Assembly: GCA_902702965.1 (NCBI GenBank)
Contig: CACRXP010000875.1
Coordinates: 178,225-242,224 of the forward strand
Direction of reading: 5' to 3'
DNA: 64,000 bases
Source of the DNA: Spirometra erinaceieuropaei
Lineage: Eukaryota; Platyhelminthes; Cestoda; Diphyllobothriidea; Diphyllobothriidae
The notes under the pieces were generated by a model, which worked only from the letters and a program-made list of their open reading frames with translations, did no database searches and was not told where the DNA came from. Shown piece by piece: positions 1 to 11,619 of this stretch (positions are counted from its first letter, which is position 1; the number at the start of each line of letters is the position of its first letter). A program made the position numbers and the translations under genes.

Positions 1-2380
1 CTGTTGCGCGTTTGCGTAGGTAAAGTAAACGCATTGCCCATTCTCTAACTGTACTGCAAGCGAACAACACCTGGACTTCGCTCATGGCTGAGGAATGAAA
101 GAATTCGCCACATGGATTTCTTGCCGTTGACGCATCTTCCAGCCCAAATACTGAACGATTTCATTGTGTTGTATGTCCGCATCCCATTATCTTCTTTCGT
201 GTTGCAGGCCGAAAACGGCCATGTTGCTGCCTTTATTCGCGTACTTACAAATGTACCTAATTCATTTCTCAAAATTGCAGTGTTCCACGTTTATGTGAGC
301 TGCGTTTGCTTCTGGAAGCAAAGGCGAATACGAAACAACCCAGTGGTTACCTACTTCTATGTCACCGATTCGCATTCATACGGTTGCCAATTTGCCTATG
401 TCTTCCGCTGATCATTTTCGGTATAAGGGGTTTCCGTCTATCATGCCGGGGGAGGGGGGGTTGGAGACTTGGGATTCAGTGCATCCAAGGTCCATGTATT
501 ATATTCTTCGTCACAACTTCATGCAAATCATTGACGACGTCGATATCGGGTAATTCGGCGCATACTGCGTCATCGATTTTGTTGGAAGCGATCTTGTTAT
601 AGAGCCAGATCAGGACACGTGCATGGGGCAGTCCCCTCTTTTGCCGATCTACCTAATACATCCAGCAGCGCACAGACCCAACCACCTCGTGTTTCACCAT
701 GTAGTTCATCAGCGATTGCAGTTTCTTCCTGAAAACACGTGCTGTGATGTCATACCTATTTACCGTCGATAGCCCAGGAGGTAAGAGCTGATAAACATCC
801 TCCAAGCTAGATTGCATGTGAATGTAATGAGTAGGTCTGATCGTCCGTACTAACAAACGTAAGCGTACTCGAACATATGGCGTGGACTCTCTGTGTATGT
901 GGATGACAAAAGCGTTAGTCTTACAACGTTATCTGTATTACCGTTGCAATATTAGAATGTAGTACAGACTCTATGGCTAACAAGCAAACTGCCGTTGAAG
1001 CAGTCTCAACACATCCTATTTAAGATAGTAAGGTTTTTCTGCTGGAAAAAATATCCATCCATTGTAAACGAATACTTCGAAAAACGATTTAAAAAATCGT
1101 CACTTGCAACATCAAAAGTGTCTTGGGGCAAAAAATATTAAATTGCACACTACATCCTTCATCGGAGCCTCGGAAATCTTGAAAGCGTCGTTCGGAGGCA
1201 ACCTGCGTGCCTGTGACTGTAAAACTTTGATTTCCGCATCCGTTACACAGTGGTCACGCAGACGCAAATTGACCAATAAAGACTCATGTCGTCTGGGGTT
1301 TTAAAACAGCCTCTTATTTGATAAAGATGCACAGTTTCGCTATGAAAGTCACCGGACGCGATCTCAAAGGTGCCGTGCATGAAACCAGAGGTGTTGATAA
1401 ATTTCTGGGTCTGGCCTTTTGGACGCACTTTGAAAGTTGGACTCCACTTATACTGTGGTTGTACTGGAACACCTTTAAAATTTGACTTAGTTCAAGTAAA
1501 TATTTGAATCTGCGTACCGCGGCATATGAGTTTTGGAACACATTTTGCAGAGTACGGCCATCATTTATCGCGTATTCACGAAAGGAATAAAAGAACCCAT
1601 GTATTTTAGGTTATTGCACAAAAAGGAATGAAATATCTTTGATTTTTGGCATCTTCTGTTTACGGGAAGCGTCATTTGAATGCCTGCTTAAGCTAATATT
1701 TCCTTTTCAATTGCAGATTGGACAAACTTTTACGGAAAGACGCGAGAATAATACATTCTGAACCTTATCAGTATAGAGTGCCTACTTATTTGATTCAGGT
1801 AGCTTGACATAAATTAGCAACAATATCCGGGTCCTTTGCAGTCCAAAGCGCCCTCTTTCCCCACCGTCTAGTTGGCATTCATCCATCAGGGTTATTTCCT
1901 GCCACTTTTGCCTACATCTTTTAAAACGAATCCGACGCTTTTTTGCCCACGGTCGCTTTCATAATAATGACCGACAAGGTCGTTGGAAAAAGTCCTTTGT
2001 TCTTTTTCCGCATTGTCAGTTGCTAATCCAATTAATGAATTCAAAGTGTAGACGATGAACCCTGCGACTGGCAATGCCAGGGATGGCGTAGTTTGCTCTT
2101 GAGGGATAACGGTGTCCGTTGAGTTAGGTTTTTTCTACTGGTTCCTTCCTAATCCAGTGAGTGGTGCCTAGACCGAAGTTGTGACTTCATGCGCGCCTTT
2201 TAGATTTTAAATCCCGGCAATCAGTCGGTTTCCAAGACAACCTCGAATAGTTAACGCAAACGAGTTTCCTAGTCCTTTGTTAGCTTTCCGCCGGTCACCG
2301 GCCAGGTCGTAGGAAAGCCTCCGCTGTCTCTTCTCCCATGTCGTCGCCCGTGTCACATTCACCATACTTCTATTTCCTGC
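1..2380. other. No recognised gene or element
   Basis: I read both strands and found only short random open frames (under about 100 codons, mutually overlapping) and no recognisable protein family, RNA gene or repeat terminus. A pyrimidine-rich run ending in an AG near 1715 resembles a splice acceptor, but what follows soon reaches a stop and cannot be supported as an exon. Treat as intergenic or intronic DNA of unknown origin. Confidence 0.5.
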
Positions 2381-2384
2381 CAAT

Positions 2385-2405
2385 GTTCAGTTCAGTTCAG
2401 TTCAT
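2385..2405. repeat. Short (AGTTC)n pentanucleotide repeat
   Basis: About four tandem copies of a GTTCA/AGTTC pentamer sit just upstream of the decayed CR1-like retrotransposon 3' end. It is a simple microsatellite, with no coding content. Confidence 0.7.
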
Positions 2406-2859
2406 TTGATGGAAAGTAGGTGTGCACCCTTGAAATCCGGGTGCAGAAGTGTGTGAGAAAAAGTCGGAAAGGGACTGACCTCAAAGAACCACAACGAAAT
2501 ATCAGAAGATGGACAGATAAACAAAGTATTCCATGCGTTAACAGCATAGGAAGGCATATGCACTCACTTAAGCATGCAATACAGCAGTTAATTTAAGCAC
2601 ACATAGGCTACAGAGAAGGTAATGTGATATGTGATCTGCAAGCGTCACGGTAAATGCAAGTAGTCATGCCCCCCTAAGGTCGTACATTAATGCATTATAT
2701 AAACAAACACTACTTCAATACTTGCAGTAGTATCATGGCAGCAAAAATTGTTGACGTCGGGTATCAAGACGACAGCTGTCGGATGTGCACTGCAATGCTA
2801 ATCCAGCTTCTTTCTAAATGCTTCTACGGATGCAGACACAACAACACCCTCAGGCAAAG

Positions 2860-4230
2860 CATCCTAATTTTCAACCACTCTGTTGGAGAAGAAAATTCCG
2901 TGTGCCTGGCTCAGCACCAGTCACACGTGGTTTGCGTGGCTGACCTCTCGGGTTAGTCGTAGTGACCAACTCGAAGAGATCTCCAGATAAGAGACAGTAC
3001 CCCTGGCCGCGGAAGATGCGGAAATCTTGTATGAGGTTAACTCGTAGCTACCTGTAGCTCAAAGGGCGGAGATCGATATTAGCTAATCGAGTTTCGTAGC
3101 GTAGTGGATCCTGTCCAGTTGCAAGTTTGGTTGCCTGCCGTTGACCTTTTTCGCATATGCTGAGGTCTTTAGCGGTCCAGGGTCTTCATGCTTGGATAGG
3201 AAACTCCAGTTGCAACAGCAAAAAAGTTCGAAGGCCCTTAGCAAAGCAGTCTTCATCGAAGGAAGAGAATCCCCGTTTAACGAGGTGCAGCACTGACATT
3301 GCGGACTTGAGCGCCGTTGAGCAGTGCATCAGAGGCTTGAGCGAGGTTGTGATCCATACGCCCGAGTTCTTCTGGGTGTCCACTTTTTGCAGTGATATGC
3401 CAGTTAGGCGGTAGACCGTGAGGTTGGGATAGCTGGTTCCGCTGAATCGTAGGCAGAAAAACTTATTTATGTCAACCAGCAACAGCCAGTCGTCCGACTA
3501 CTGCTTGAGTTGGTTTTGGTTTACCCGCCATTGCTCTTCGTCAACTTCATTTCGTAATGTACTCCAGATCTTTATATCATCAGCAAATTGCGACATCGTA
3601 GTCCAGTTCTCTGCGCCGTCGTTGGCGTATATAATCAACAGAGTAGACCCAAGAAAAGGGCCTTGGGGAACACCACTCTTAACGGCAACCTCTGCCGACT
3701 GCCGGTCACTGACATGGACTCTTTAAGAGCGGCCGAGTAAAATGCTTTGCATTCACATCAGAAACTTACCTCTTACTCCTGTACAGCTGAGTTTGTACAG
3801 GAGGCGACAGTGAGACACTGTCGAAGGCCTTCTTAAAGTCGATATAGACCGCATACACCATATTTCCTCTACCAACGACCGGAGTTCAGTGCTCTAGGCA
3901 GAAGAGCAAGTTTGTCACACAAGATCTGTATCTGTGGAGTTCATGCTGGAAGTCGGAAAGCAGATGGTTCTGCATTATTTCTCAAACCCGTTGCCAGTCT
4001 TCGAGTACGTCTCCAACAAATACGGATTCCCACTCAGTGCGTGTAATTTCAGTCCTCAATTTGATTGAAATCTCCAAGTCAAATGTTTCTTCTAAATGTC
4101 GGAGTTTACTCGGGCATGCTTCCATGGTAAACGATGTGATCACTTTTACCTAGGCGGGAGGGGATAGATGGAATACCTCATCAGTGCTGTCCTGGGATTT
4201 AGTGAGGACAAGGTCAAAGCAGTAGGCCTG
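2860..4230 (-). pseudogene. Reverse transcriptase remnant of CR1-type LINE
   Basis: Pieces in three frames together restore the palm and thumb order of a LINE reverse transcriptase: VYIDFKKAFDSVSHC (about 3850), SGVPQGPFLGSTLL (about 3665), FADDIKIW (about 3580), then a 98-codon open stretch (3482-3186) with SQKVDTQKNSGVWITTSLKP-like residues and FDEDCFAKGL. Frameshifts and stops separate the blocks. The end near 2860 matches the distal SNRVV motif of this family. No functional protein is possible. Confidence 0.8.
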
Positions 4231-4790
4231 TTAGCCTTCGAGTACTCTAGCTGGAAACGTGGCGCGTTGAGTGAGGAATAACTTCCGCGTCGCGTTCACA
4301 AGGCGACTATCGAAGGTCTGTTCTGAGCTATTTACGTAGGTCAAGCTATAGTCAATGTGAGGCGCGTTAACGCCGCTCATGATTAGGATATCCGGCCGTG
4401 TAACCAGCTTCTCCAGCAGGCGAGCGTTGGCGGTGAGATCCCGTCTCGGCGGTCGATATACTGTCAGGACGTCGAGGCTCAGTAAACTAGGCGCTTTACC
4501 TGTCAGCCAGATTGCCTCGGAAGAACACGTAAATTTATTTGTTTTATCTGATACCATTACCTCATGTTTTACATACGTGGGTACTCCTCCTCCTCCCTGA
4601 CGCCCTCCCCTGTGCCTTCTAAACAGCTGGTAGCCAGGCATGGCTAACTCACGGTTGTCCACGTGTTGTGTCAACCAGGTTTCTGTTAAAGAGATTACGC
4701 CAGGGTATAGATCTCAGAGGAGGATCTTCAGCTCGTCGAATTTCGATAACATAATCTACGAGCTTGTGTACATGCATTTTTATTTCCGGT
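4231..4790 (-). pseudogene. Endonuclease domain of CR1-type LINE (broken)
   Basis: A 147-codon open stretch (4674-4231) carries the N-terminal half of an AP-endonuclease-like domain: GYQLFRR, a Gly-rich segment, VYRPPRR, LIMSGVNAPHID and LFLTQ. The frame extends upstream through KFDELKILL, an in-frame TGA at 4714-4716, then GVISLTETWL. A frameshift farther upstream links to NARS-like residues. In intact relatives this enzyme nicks the target DNA. The usual GDFNAPH motif reads SGVNAPH here, so a catalytic Asp appears lost. The RT remnant lies directly downstream. Confidence 0.8.
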
Positions 4791-5828
4791 TAACGAGAGA
4801 TGTGGTTATGATGTGGTTCGTGCTTTCAGTTGATGCGTCCGCTGCGCGGCCATTCGGACCGGCCCCGTGCAAAGGAAGAATGATGGACTTGATGGCCTTA
4901 CTTGGTTGTTGTATATTATTAAATTGCCCTCCCCCTCGCTGAGCCTCTTTCCCGGCTCTACAACTAGTAGAGGATGCTTCAGCCTTTCAGCTGGTGGGTT
5001 GTCCGGTTGAAAAATACGCCTTGATTGGAGCCTTCTATCCAAAAGCGCCTGGTAGAAATGGGATAGGCTTGCTCGCAGCTGACCAGCACAACGTTAAGAG
5101 GTCGGGTAGGTGTTGATTCCGACTGGTCTTCTAACCGTTTTCCAAAGCGAAGGATTTGACCACTTCATTTGCTTCGGTGGGTTTTAAAACATTAAGAAAT
5201 GAGTGATAGGTCTTCTGGAACTCACTCCTTGGGAGTGTTCGCAGTTGATTCAGGGAGCTCCGAAATAATGAGACACAGTTATCTGTCGATTGCTTTTTTA
5301 TTTTCTGCAGAGGTGTTGTTCCCTAAATGATGTAGCGTTCTGGCACTGTACTCTGATGATGGCGGGGCAGGTGTCCCTTCGCAGCTCGTTTGTTGGACTG
5401 CTGTACTGACAAGCTTGGAAAGAGCACTTGCAGAGAAGACCGAGAATACTAATCTGCAATTTCGATGAATGAATCGATACTACTGCTCACGCTGGGTCTA
5501 TTAAGCTTGAACTTTGTCTGAGAATCGTTGAAGGTTTTAGGACACATGACATTTACCGTGATGAATGGGACGGTTGTCGATGTCTCTGTTTCAGCTTCCT
5601 CAGAGGGTTCTCCCCGAAGCAACCGTCCATTTTCCTTGGCCTTTTTACGGCCCGGTCTCTTTGGTTTTTTGGTTTACTTTCTGGTTGTTTTCATCTCACC
5701 TTTTGGCTGTTCGTTCTGGGGTTGTCATAATGGGTTCAGAAAACTTTGCTTACATGCCTATTATGTCTGGTCCTTGTGCCCTACTTCTGCTTACTCACCC
5801 AGCAGCTAACTTTGTATCGTGAGCTTTG

Positions 5829-6087
5829 TTTAAACTACATTGTAAATGGGTTTTCATCATCGCAATGTCTTCCTCAAGATGGTTGACCTTGATGGCCAAA
5901 ATCTGACATCCTTTGCAGCTTCTACCTGCATTTTATGCGGCTCTACAATCAAGGAGACCTTGTGATGGCGCCCGCAGTCGTGTTGCGGTGGCCGGGGCTT
6001 AGCGCGGCCGACTGGTAAACACATGGTCGTTGGAGCGATCCTGCATTCCGACCCGTTATTTCGGGAGACAGTGTGCACTTCAGCCAC
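5829..6087 (-). pseudogene. ORF1-like remnant of the CR1-type element
   Basis: The minus strand opens with a Met at 6087 and reads about 50 residues with scattered Cys/His (CGRHH). It then needs a one-base frame change to continue as a CKGC-containing segment leading into an amphipathic stretch (NHLEEDIAMMKTHLQ). A small Cys-rich module followed by a putative coiled coil suits the nucleic-acid-binding ORF1 protein of CR1 LINEs, and it lies in the right place upstream of the endonuclease. The function is assigned by position and character only. The frameshift shows it is not functional. Confidence 0.5.
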
Positions 6088-6239
6088 GCCGTGAAGTTGT
6101 GGAAAAGGAACAAACCGCAGGCACGAAAAAAACTTTGCCTAGGACCAAATGCAGGGAGGGACTGGGTGTATGGTGGGTTTTGTGGATGTGTTTTGAGAAT
6201 TCAAGACCTGATGGACTTTTTTAGCTAGGACTTTTTTGT

Positions 6240-7500
6240 AAAGTGACAAGTGTCCAAACCTGAGGTACATTTGATCATTCCGGAGACAGTACGAAAGAAT
6301 CTATTGATGGTTGCAATCGTTGACATATGTACCTGTTGTCCCATGGGTAATACAGCACTGTAAGCGGGAAAAATTAGTTACTGAACAGCATGACTTTGGA
6401 TCCAAAGATGAGTTTTATACAAGGTACGGTAGAAAGGAGTTCGAGCATATTCTCTCGCGAAGGTCCGGACTGGTGCCGTTGATATTGAAGGATGGTCTTG
6501 CTACGTCTGCGTCCGTCCGTCACTGCATTCAAAACTTGAGAGACTCTCCACTTTTTCTTCTCCGTGAGTGAACTGTTGCTACGGCTATTCGAGCTCACTG
6601 CCTCTTTTGGTGTATGAGGAGGTCGTTTATTTATCAAAGCTATATTTTGATGTGAGAGGTCTCGTGATATCTTCTAATGCTTCGGGTAAGGCTACTTACA
6701 GAATATGGTCCACTTCATGAAACTTGGTGACAAAAATTGACATAAACACTTTGGGGCATCTGAAGAGCTGTGCATTCCACTTATTCGCCTAGCCTGTTGC
6801 GGAAAATATACTTTTCCCACGTGGAATATGTTGTTAAGAAATTTTATCACACAGAATATTTGCATAACTAAGCTTAAACAAATGATACTCCATATCAAGG
6901 CAATTTCCTACGTTAATAACTGCCATGTACCAAGTTTGTACATCTGCGCGAGGGAAGCAGCCTAAACTGAAAGCGTCAATCCCACCAAATGCTACCCTCT
7001 TAGAAAATAACTTTTTGGTCAGCGAAAGTCAGATGAAGGGGGGTGTGAAAAAGCGCGTTATTTTAGAGAAAAAATGCTTTTAATATTTTAAAAGTGTAGT
7101 TAGTATAAATCTGTGCGATTTCATGATGTAAAGACGGAAATATCGCCCTCACGCAGTTCACTAATTCAGCATACTCATACTTTCTTGTATCTGCGAATTC
7201 TCCATAAGAAACCATGTAAAAGACCACCACAAGGCCATTATTTTAGCTTTTGAACATATTGAGAGATACCAGTTGTACAGTCCCATAACGGCAAGTACCG
7301 GAGGATATGCACTGAAAATGTACGTAAAGAACAGTTTTTAAACGTTGTTGTGCACACACTGTTTTATTTACTCAGTTATTTGTATGCAAAGGTTCTCGGT
7401 TCTTCTAAATATTTGGTTCGTTTAGTTGATACACATTCTCGGGTTTTCTGCACTTTCCCTTTCATTTGCTTGTTATTTCTAACCAAAGAAATAGTATTCA
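6240..7500. other. No recognised gene
   Basis: AT-rich sequence with only short overlapping frames on both strands. I see no domain, splice-flanked exon or terminal repeat here. It separates the CR1-like element from the first TTAGGG-bearing small TIR element. Confidence 0.45.
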
Positions 7501-7523
7501 AAATACTTATTTTGCCTTTTGGG

Positions 7524-7697
7524 CCAGATCTTATTTTGTGGCCGTTGGGGTCAGGGGTTAGGTTAGGGGTTAGGGTTAGGTGTTTGGGTTTGGTGTTAGG
7601 GGTTGTGGTCGAGGGTCGGGGTAAGGGGTTAGAGGTTAGGGTTGGGAGTTAGGCTGGGGCTTTTCTACTGTAGGCGCGGCTACGAAATAAGATCCGA
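7524..7697. mobile_element. Small TIR element with TTAGGG-like core (copy 1)
   Basis: The left end reads AGATCTTATTTTGTGGCCG. The right end, reverse-complemented, reads GGATCTTATTTCGTAGCCG, giving imperfect terminal inverted repeats of about 20 bp. Between them lies about 100 bp of degenerate G-rich repeat (GGTTAGGGGTTAGGGTTAGG-like). A second copy at 11432-11609 has the same ends and core, so this is a dispersed non-autonomous element rather than a random G-rich tract. No coding capacity. Target duplication not clear. Confidence 0.7.
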
Positions 7698-8039
7698 TCG
7701 CGTTTTGACTTAACTGAAGGTCGTTTGTTACTAGCTTCGTATTTTAATAGATGGATTTGAATTGGTTTTCGATTGCTTCTACTCTTCGTTCATTAGGGCA
7801 CACTTCATCAGTCAGGACACATACTGCGTGTACATAGGTAGTCGCGATGTCACTTGAACATAGCGTTCTCTTTGCATTGTCCAACTGACTGTCATTCCAA
7901 GGGCTGGGGCTAGATATTTTACATTTGTGCTGCACCGTGATAAATTGGGAGTATCCCGTAAGTGTGTGGCTGCATCTTCCCACATTCAACACCCTAGCAT
8001 TGTGGAAGACAGTCAAATCTCCCCAAAAATGAACTGTCT

Positions 8040-10378
8040 TCATTCAGTACCAGCATGAAGGTAATGCACACTTCGAAAGAACGCGCGAGAGGTTCAAATG
8101 CCTTGATGGTTTCCACCACAGAGGTATTGTGGATGCCCGCAAAGTTATTTGCGAGGTGTTTAGCTGGTGATTTTTATGAGTGCCAATATCATGCGCATTG
8201 TTGCATCGGTTGTTTAGTCCACTGGGATGAAAGTGGCATTTGCAATTCGGAGACCACTAAGTCATCGAGACTTCCACGGCACAAATGTTTAACTCTTGCT
8301 TAAAGTCGTTAATTTTTAAATGGAAGTCTGGGTCGATATATTTCGGTCGTTTTCCGGGTAATCAAAGATGTTCCGTAAATGTATGCATATTTCCTTTGTT
8401 GGGTCACGTACTGCAAAAGATCTAATGAATTTTTTTGCGGGTAGTTGTGCCTCACAGTTTCATCTGACCTTTGGCAAATAATTTGCATGCGTCTGCCTGC
8501 CGAGTTTAAGACTGAATCAGCCAACTACATCTGTCGTTTCAGGTATCCTTTGAGATGGAAATTTTGAAAACTGGTTACTGGAAATGCCTCACTGACGTCT
8601 ATCCGATAACTGTTGTCAAACCTGTGAGACATAGTGGCGATGAATAGGACCTTTACCGCTCTGTGGCTAAATCAATCTGGATATTCCTCAGGCATCCGAT
8701 CCTCATGAAAACTTCATAGGGAGACTTTACAACGTGTTCAAATGTTGGTCTACGTAACCGTGATCTTATCGATTCGGGAAAAACTATAGTCCGATTAACC
8801 TCTTGCAGTCTGGGTCGATATATCTTTTGGCAAAGCATCAGATGAACGGGCTTTTCATTCAGGCCGAAGAAGATTGTGGGATCACGGCAGTGGCTGCAAC
8901 GATGCTTCTTGTTTTTGATACGTACCCATCTTCTCATGCAGACAGGCGAAAGCACACAATATGAATGGGATTTTCGACGTTGAGTTTCGACTGCAGAAAG
9001 AATAATATGTTAGCTTTTATCTAAAAAAAGATGTCTCATCTGCTAAACAAGTCGTTCATGACGCATAGAGAATATTCAACGTTGTTTATGACGTCTTTAT
9101 TCATTGTGGGAAATGATTAAATGCGCTTTTCATTCCCATCGTTAGTTTAGTAAAACAAGTAGTGCGGCGATAGTAGCCCGAAAACCTATACTTGACCTTT
9201 GCTGTGAGTTTGAACACAAAACTGACTTATATGAAAGACAGAGACGAAATGAATTTTAACATAGCGTATTGCGTACACTGCAGGCTGATTACAGTGGTAC
9301 TTGAAAATGCCTAAGATCTAGAGAATTATTGTAGAATACTTGATATTTTTCCACTAAACTACTTTATTTTGGGTCCATTTCGCTATGTTGTTTTCACAGT
9401 TAGGCTGCGATTATGAATGAGCAGTAGGGAGGCAATATAGATGCTGGTATTTTGCTGAAACTGTTCATGTTTTGTTCGTTTCATTTCTAAATTACGTGTA
9501 TGTAGGAAGTAGACCGCAGGAACGGAAAGGCCTCATCTGCTCGAATTTAATGGTAGTCCGTTCTGTGGCAACCGATATAATTTTTCAAAAGGCAAAACAA
9601 TTCGGGCCCATTTAAATGGAAGGTTGCCTGTGGACATTACTACTGAACTTTAGGGCATGAAATCGCACCAAACTGATAATCTGACTTCCGAAAATCGATA
9701 AAACGTCTGCTTCTCTTAAAATGGCCTGTATGCCAGCAAATTAATTCCTACGGCTGGCATCGGAAAACAAATCAATCTTCGAGTACTGCAAGCTCTGTTT
9801 GGTAAAACTCCCAAGAGTAACGTGCTCTCCTCTCAAAGCGAAACACTCTCAGATGCGCAGCCTAAGCCTAAGACAGGTATTAATACAGGGAATTGCCCGA
9901 GTATATCGCAGCGTTCATTTTCGTCAAAATTTGTGAACATTTTGCTTGATAAAATTATGTGAACATATTTTGTGTCCAAAAGTGCACTTCCTTGAAGAGG
10001 CTGGACGAGTAAGCAAAATGCGCGACGGTTAAGACGTCTAAAATTTTCTTATCAGTTTCTGTCCCCAGGTTTCATGCGATAGGACACATACTGCATAAAT
10101 GACAAACGTGTTATACCGTACTTCCGATATCAGTACTAGATAAAAGCCCGGACACATGTTTTGCCGATATTTTGCTGCTGCGTGGCTTAGCCGCGAGTGG
10201 GTTAGCTCCTCAGCGGCTCGCCCAGCGATCTCTAGTTGGTTTCTGGCATCAGAATAATGACGTCAGGAATTATTTATTGAATTAAATGGATTTGACCCTA
10301 AAAGAGTCATGTCCCGGGAATCCAACTCCATGTCCTCCACTGAATATTTCTTGAAATTATTATCTACATATATATACA
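8040..10378. other. No recognised gene
   Basis: Several open frames of 60-100 codons occur (for example 8955-8653 and 8524-8309 on the minus strand), but none has a recognisable motif. A 17-nt string (AGTCTGGGTCGATATAT) occurs twice, near 8325 and 8808, suggesting a small duplicated piece. From about 9000 to the foldback element at 10381 the DNA is AT-rich and featureless to me. Confidence 0.4.
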
Positions 10379-10380
10379 TA

Positions 10381-11373
10381 CAGTAGATGTGCTAACTCAT
10401 GAAATGTCAACCAAAATTTCGAAATGCGTTCTCGTTTCGAAAAGATAAATTAAGTAGTGTTGTAAAACTAATCATAATGCAGCATAAATCTACAATGATC
10501 CAGTTACTTCAGGGTGTCGGCTTTCGAAAGAACTTATTTTCGGCTGCATGATAGATCTATACTCTGCAAAAAAGGACTACTTAAGTAGCATGCAATTTTC
10601 TCATTGATTTTCGATGCCCTTGAAAATTCAACTATATTTCATGGAAAACATGCATAAAAATATTTATTCTTTTACTTATTCTGTAGAAAATCACGTCTTC
10701 TTCTAATGTCATACTCAAAAGAAGAGTATAATTCGGTTTTAAAAAAAGTTTCTAATTGTGAGATTTTTTAATAGCGTTAAATGGCCGTTCATGAAACGTC
10801 ATGTATCTGCATTTACGAATGTGGCTGGTAAAGTTAACAATATTGCTCAAATCTACTGCTTAATTTTATGAAGCTCATATGGTCTCCTCTTAACACCGCA
10901 GAGAAATGCATGGTTTTCCGTACACGGAAAATATACAGTTTATAGTTCTGAAACCCTGAATGCAAGTGTAACAGCAGGTCGGGTTCAAAATTATTCGGGA
11001 ATTAGAAAAGTTTTTTAAAACCGAATTATACTCTTCTTTTAAGTATGAAATTGGAAGAAGACGTGATTTTCTATTGAATAAGTAAAATAATGAATATTTT
11101 CATGCATGTTTTCCATGAAATATAATTGACTTTTCAAGGGCATAGAAAATCGATGAGAAAATTGCATGCTACTTAAGTAGTCATTTTTTGCAGAGTATAG
11201 ATCTTGCATGCAGCCGAAAATAAGTTCTTTCGAAAGCCGACACCGTGGGGTAACTGGATCATTATAGGCTTATGCTGCATCATGATTAGTTTTACAACAC
11301 TACCTAATTTATCTTTTCGAAACGAGAACGCATTTCGAAATGTTGGTTGACATTTCAGAAGTTAGCACATCTG
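10381..11373. mobile_element. Long-TIR foldback element, family A, copy 1 (complete)
   Basis: The element is nearly palindromic. The left arm (about 10381-10780) and right arm (about 10985-11373) are inverted copies of roughly 390-400 bp around a centre of about 200 bp. The left end is CAGTAGATGTGCTAAC and the right end is its complement, GTTAGCACATCTG, flanked by TA on both sides. The TA duplication and CAGT start suit a Tc1/mariner-type transposition machinery. No transposase is encoded, so it would be a MITE-like passenger moved in trans. The same arms recur at least ten times in the window. Confidence 0.88.
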
Positions 11374-11431
11374 TATATATGTATATATGCAGGTGAAAAG
11401 AAGAGGCGATTAAGAAACAAGGGCGGAAAAT

Positions 11432-11609
11432 GGGACAAGATATCATTTCGTAGCCGTGCCTGTTAGGGGTTCGGGTTAGAGGTTAGCGTTAGGGGTTGGG
11501 ATTTATGTTAAGTATTAGGTTTAGGAGTTAAGAGCTAGGATTTGGGGTCAGCGGTTGGCGTTAGGCTGGGGCTTGTCCATTGCTGATACGGCCACGAAGT
11601 AAGATCCGA
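11432..11609. mobile_element. Small TIR element with TTAGGG-like core (copy 2)
   Basis: The ends (GATATCATTTCGTAGCCG on the left; CGGCCACGAAGTAAGATCC on the right) match those of the copy at 7524-7697, and the core is again a degenerate TTAGGG-like G-rich tract ending in the shared TTAGGCTGGGGCTTG. It lies about 60 bp beyond the right end of foldback copy 1. Non-coding. Confidence 0.72.
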
Positions 11610-11619
11610 TTGAAAATGG

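Larger units (their letters stand above)
2860..6090 (-). mobile_element. Degenerate CR1-like non-LTR retrotransposon (ORF1 remnant, endonuclease, reverse transcriptase)
   Basis: Translating the minus strand from about 6090 down to 2860 gives, in several frames interrupted by stops and frameshifts, the domain order of a jockey/CR1-superfamily LINE. First comes an ORF1-like piece (CKGC followed by a leucine/glutamate heptad-like stretch, about 6087-5830). Next is an apurinic-type endonuclease (TETWL, GYQLFRR, VYRPP and an APHID-like motif, about 4790-4230). Then comes the reverse transcriptase, with DFKKAFDSVSH, SGVPQGPFLG and FADDIKIW, the FADD near 3576-3590. The C-terminal region follows (MSVLHLVKRGFSSFDEDCF, a RPWTAKDL motif) and ends near 2860. 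Such elements copy by target-primed reverse transcription in the nucleus. The number of lesions means this copy is dead. CR1-like elements (for example SR1) are well known in flatworms. The family name is inferred from motif content; the exact ends are uncertain. Confidence 0.85.

Noticed and set aside
7540..7660. Interstitial or terminal telomere
   Set aside because: The repeats are degenerate, only about 100 bp long, internal, and bounded by inverted ends shared with the second copy, so they belong to a small TIR element.
8653..8955. Possible GIY-YIG-like Cys motif (CSHCRDPTIFFG) on the minus strand
   Set aside because: Only a few residues fit, the rest of the endonuclease is absent, and there is no adjoining RT, so it is too weak to call Penelope-like.
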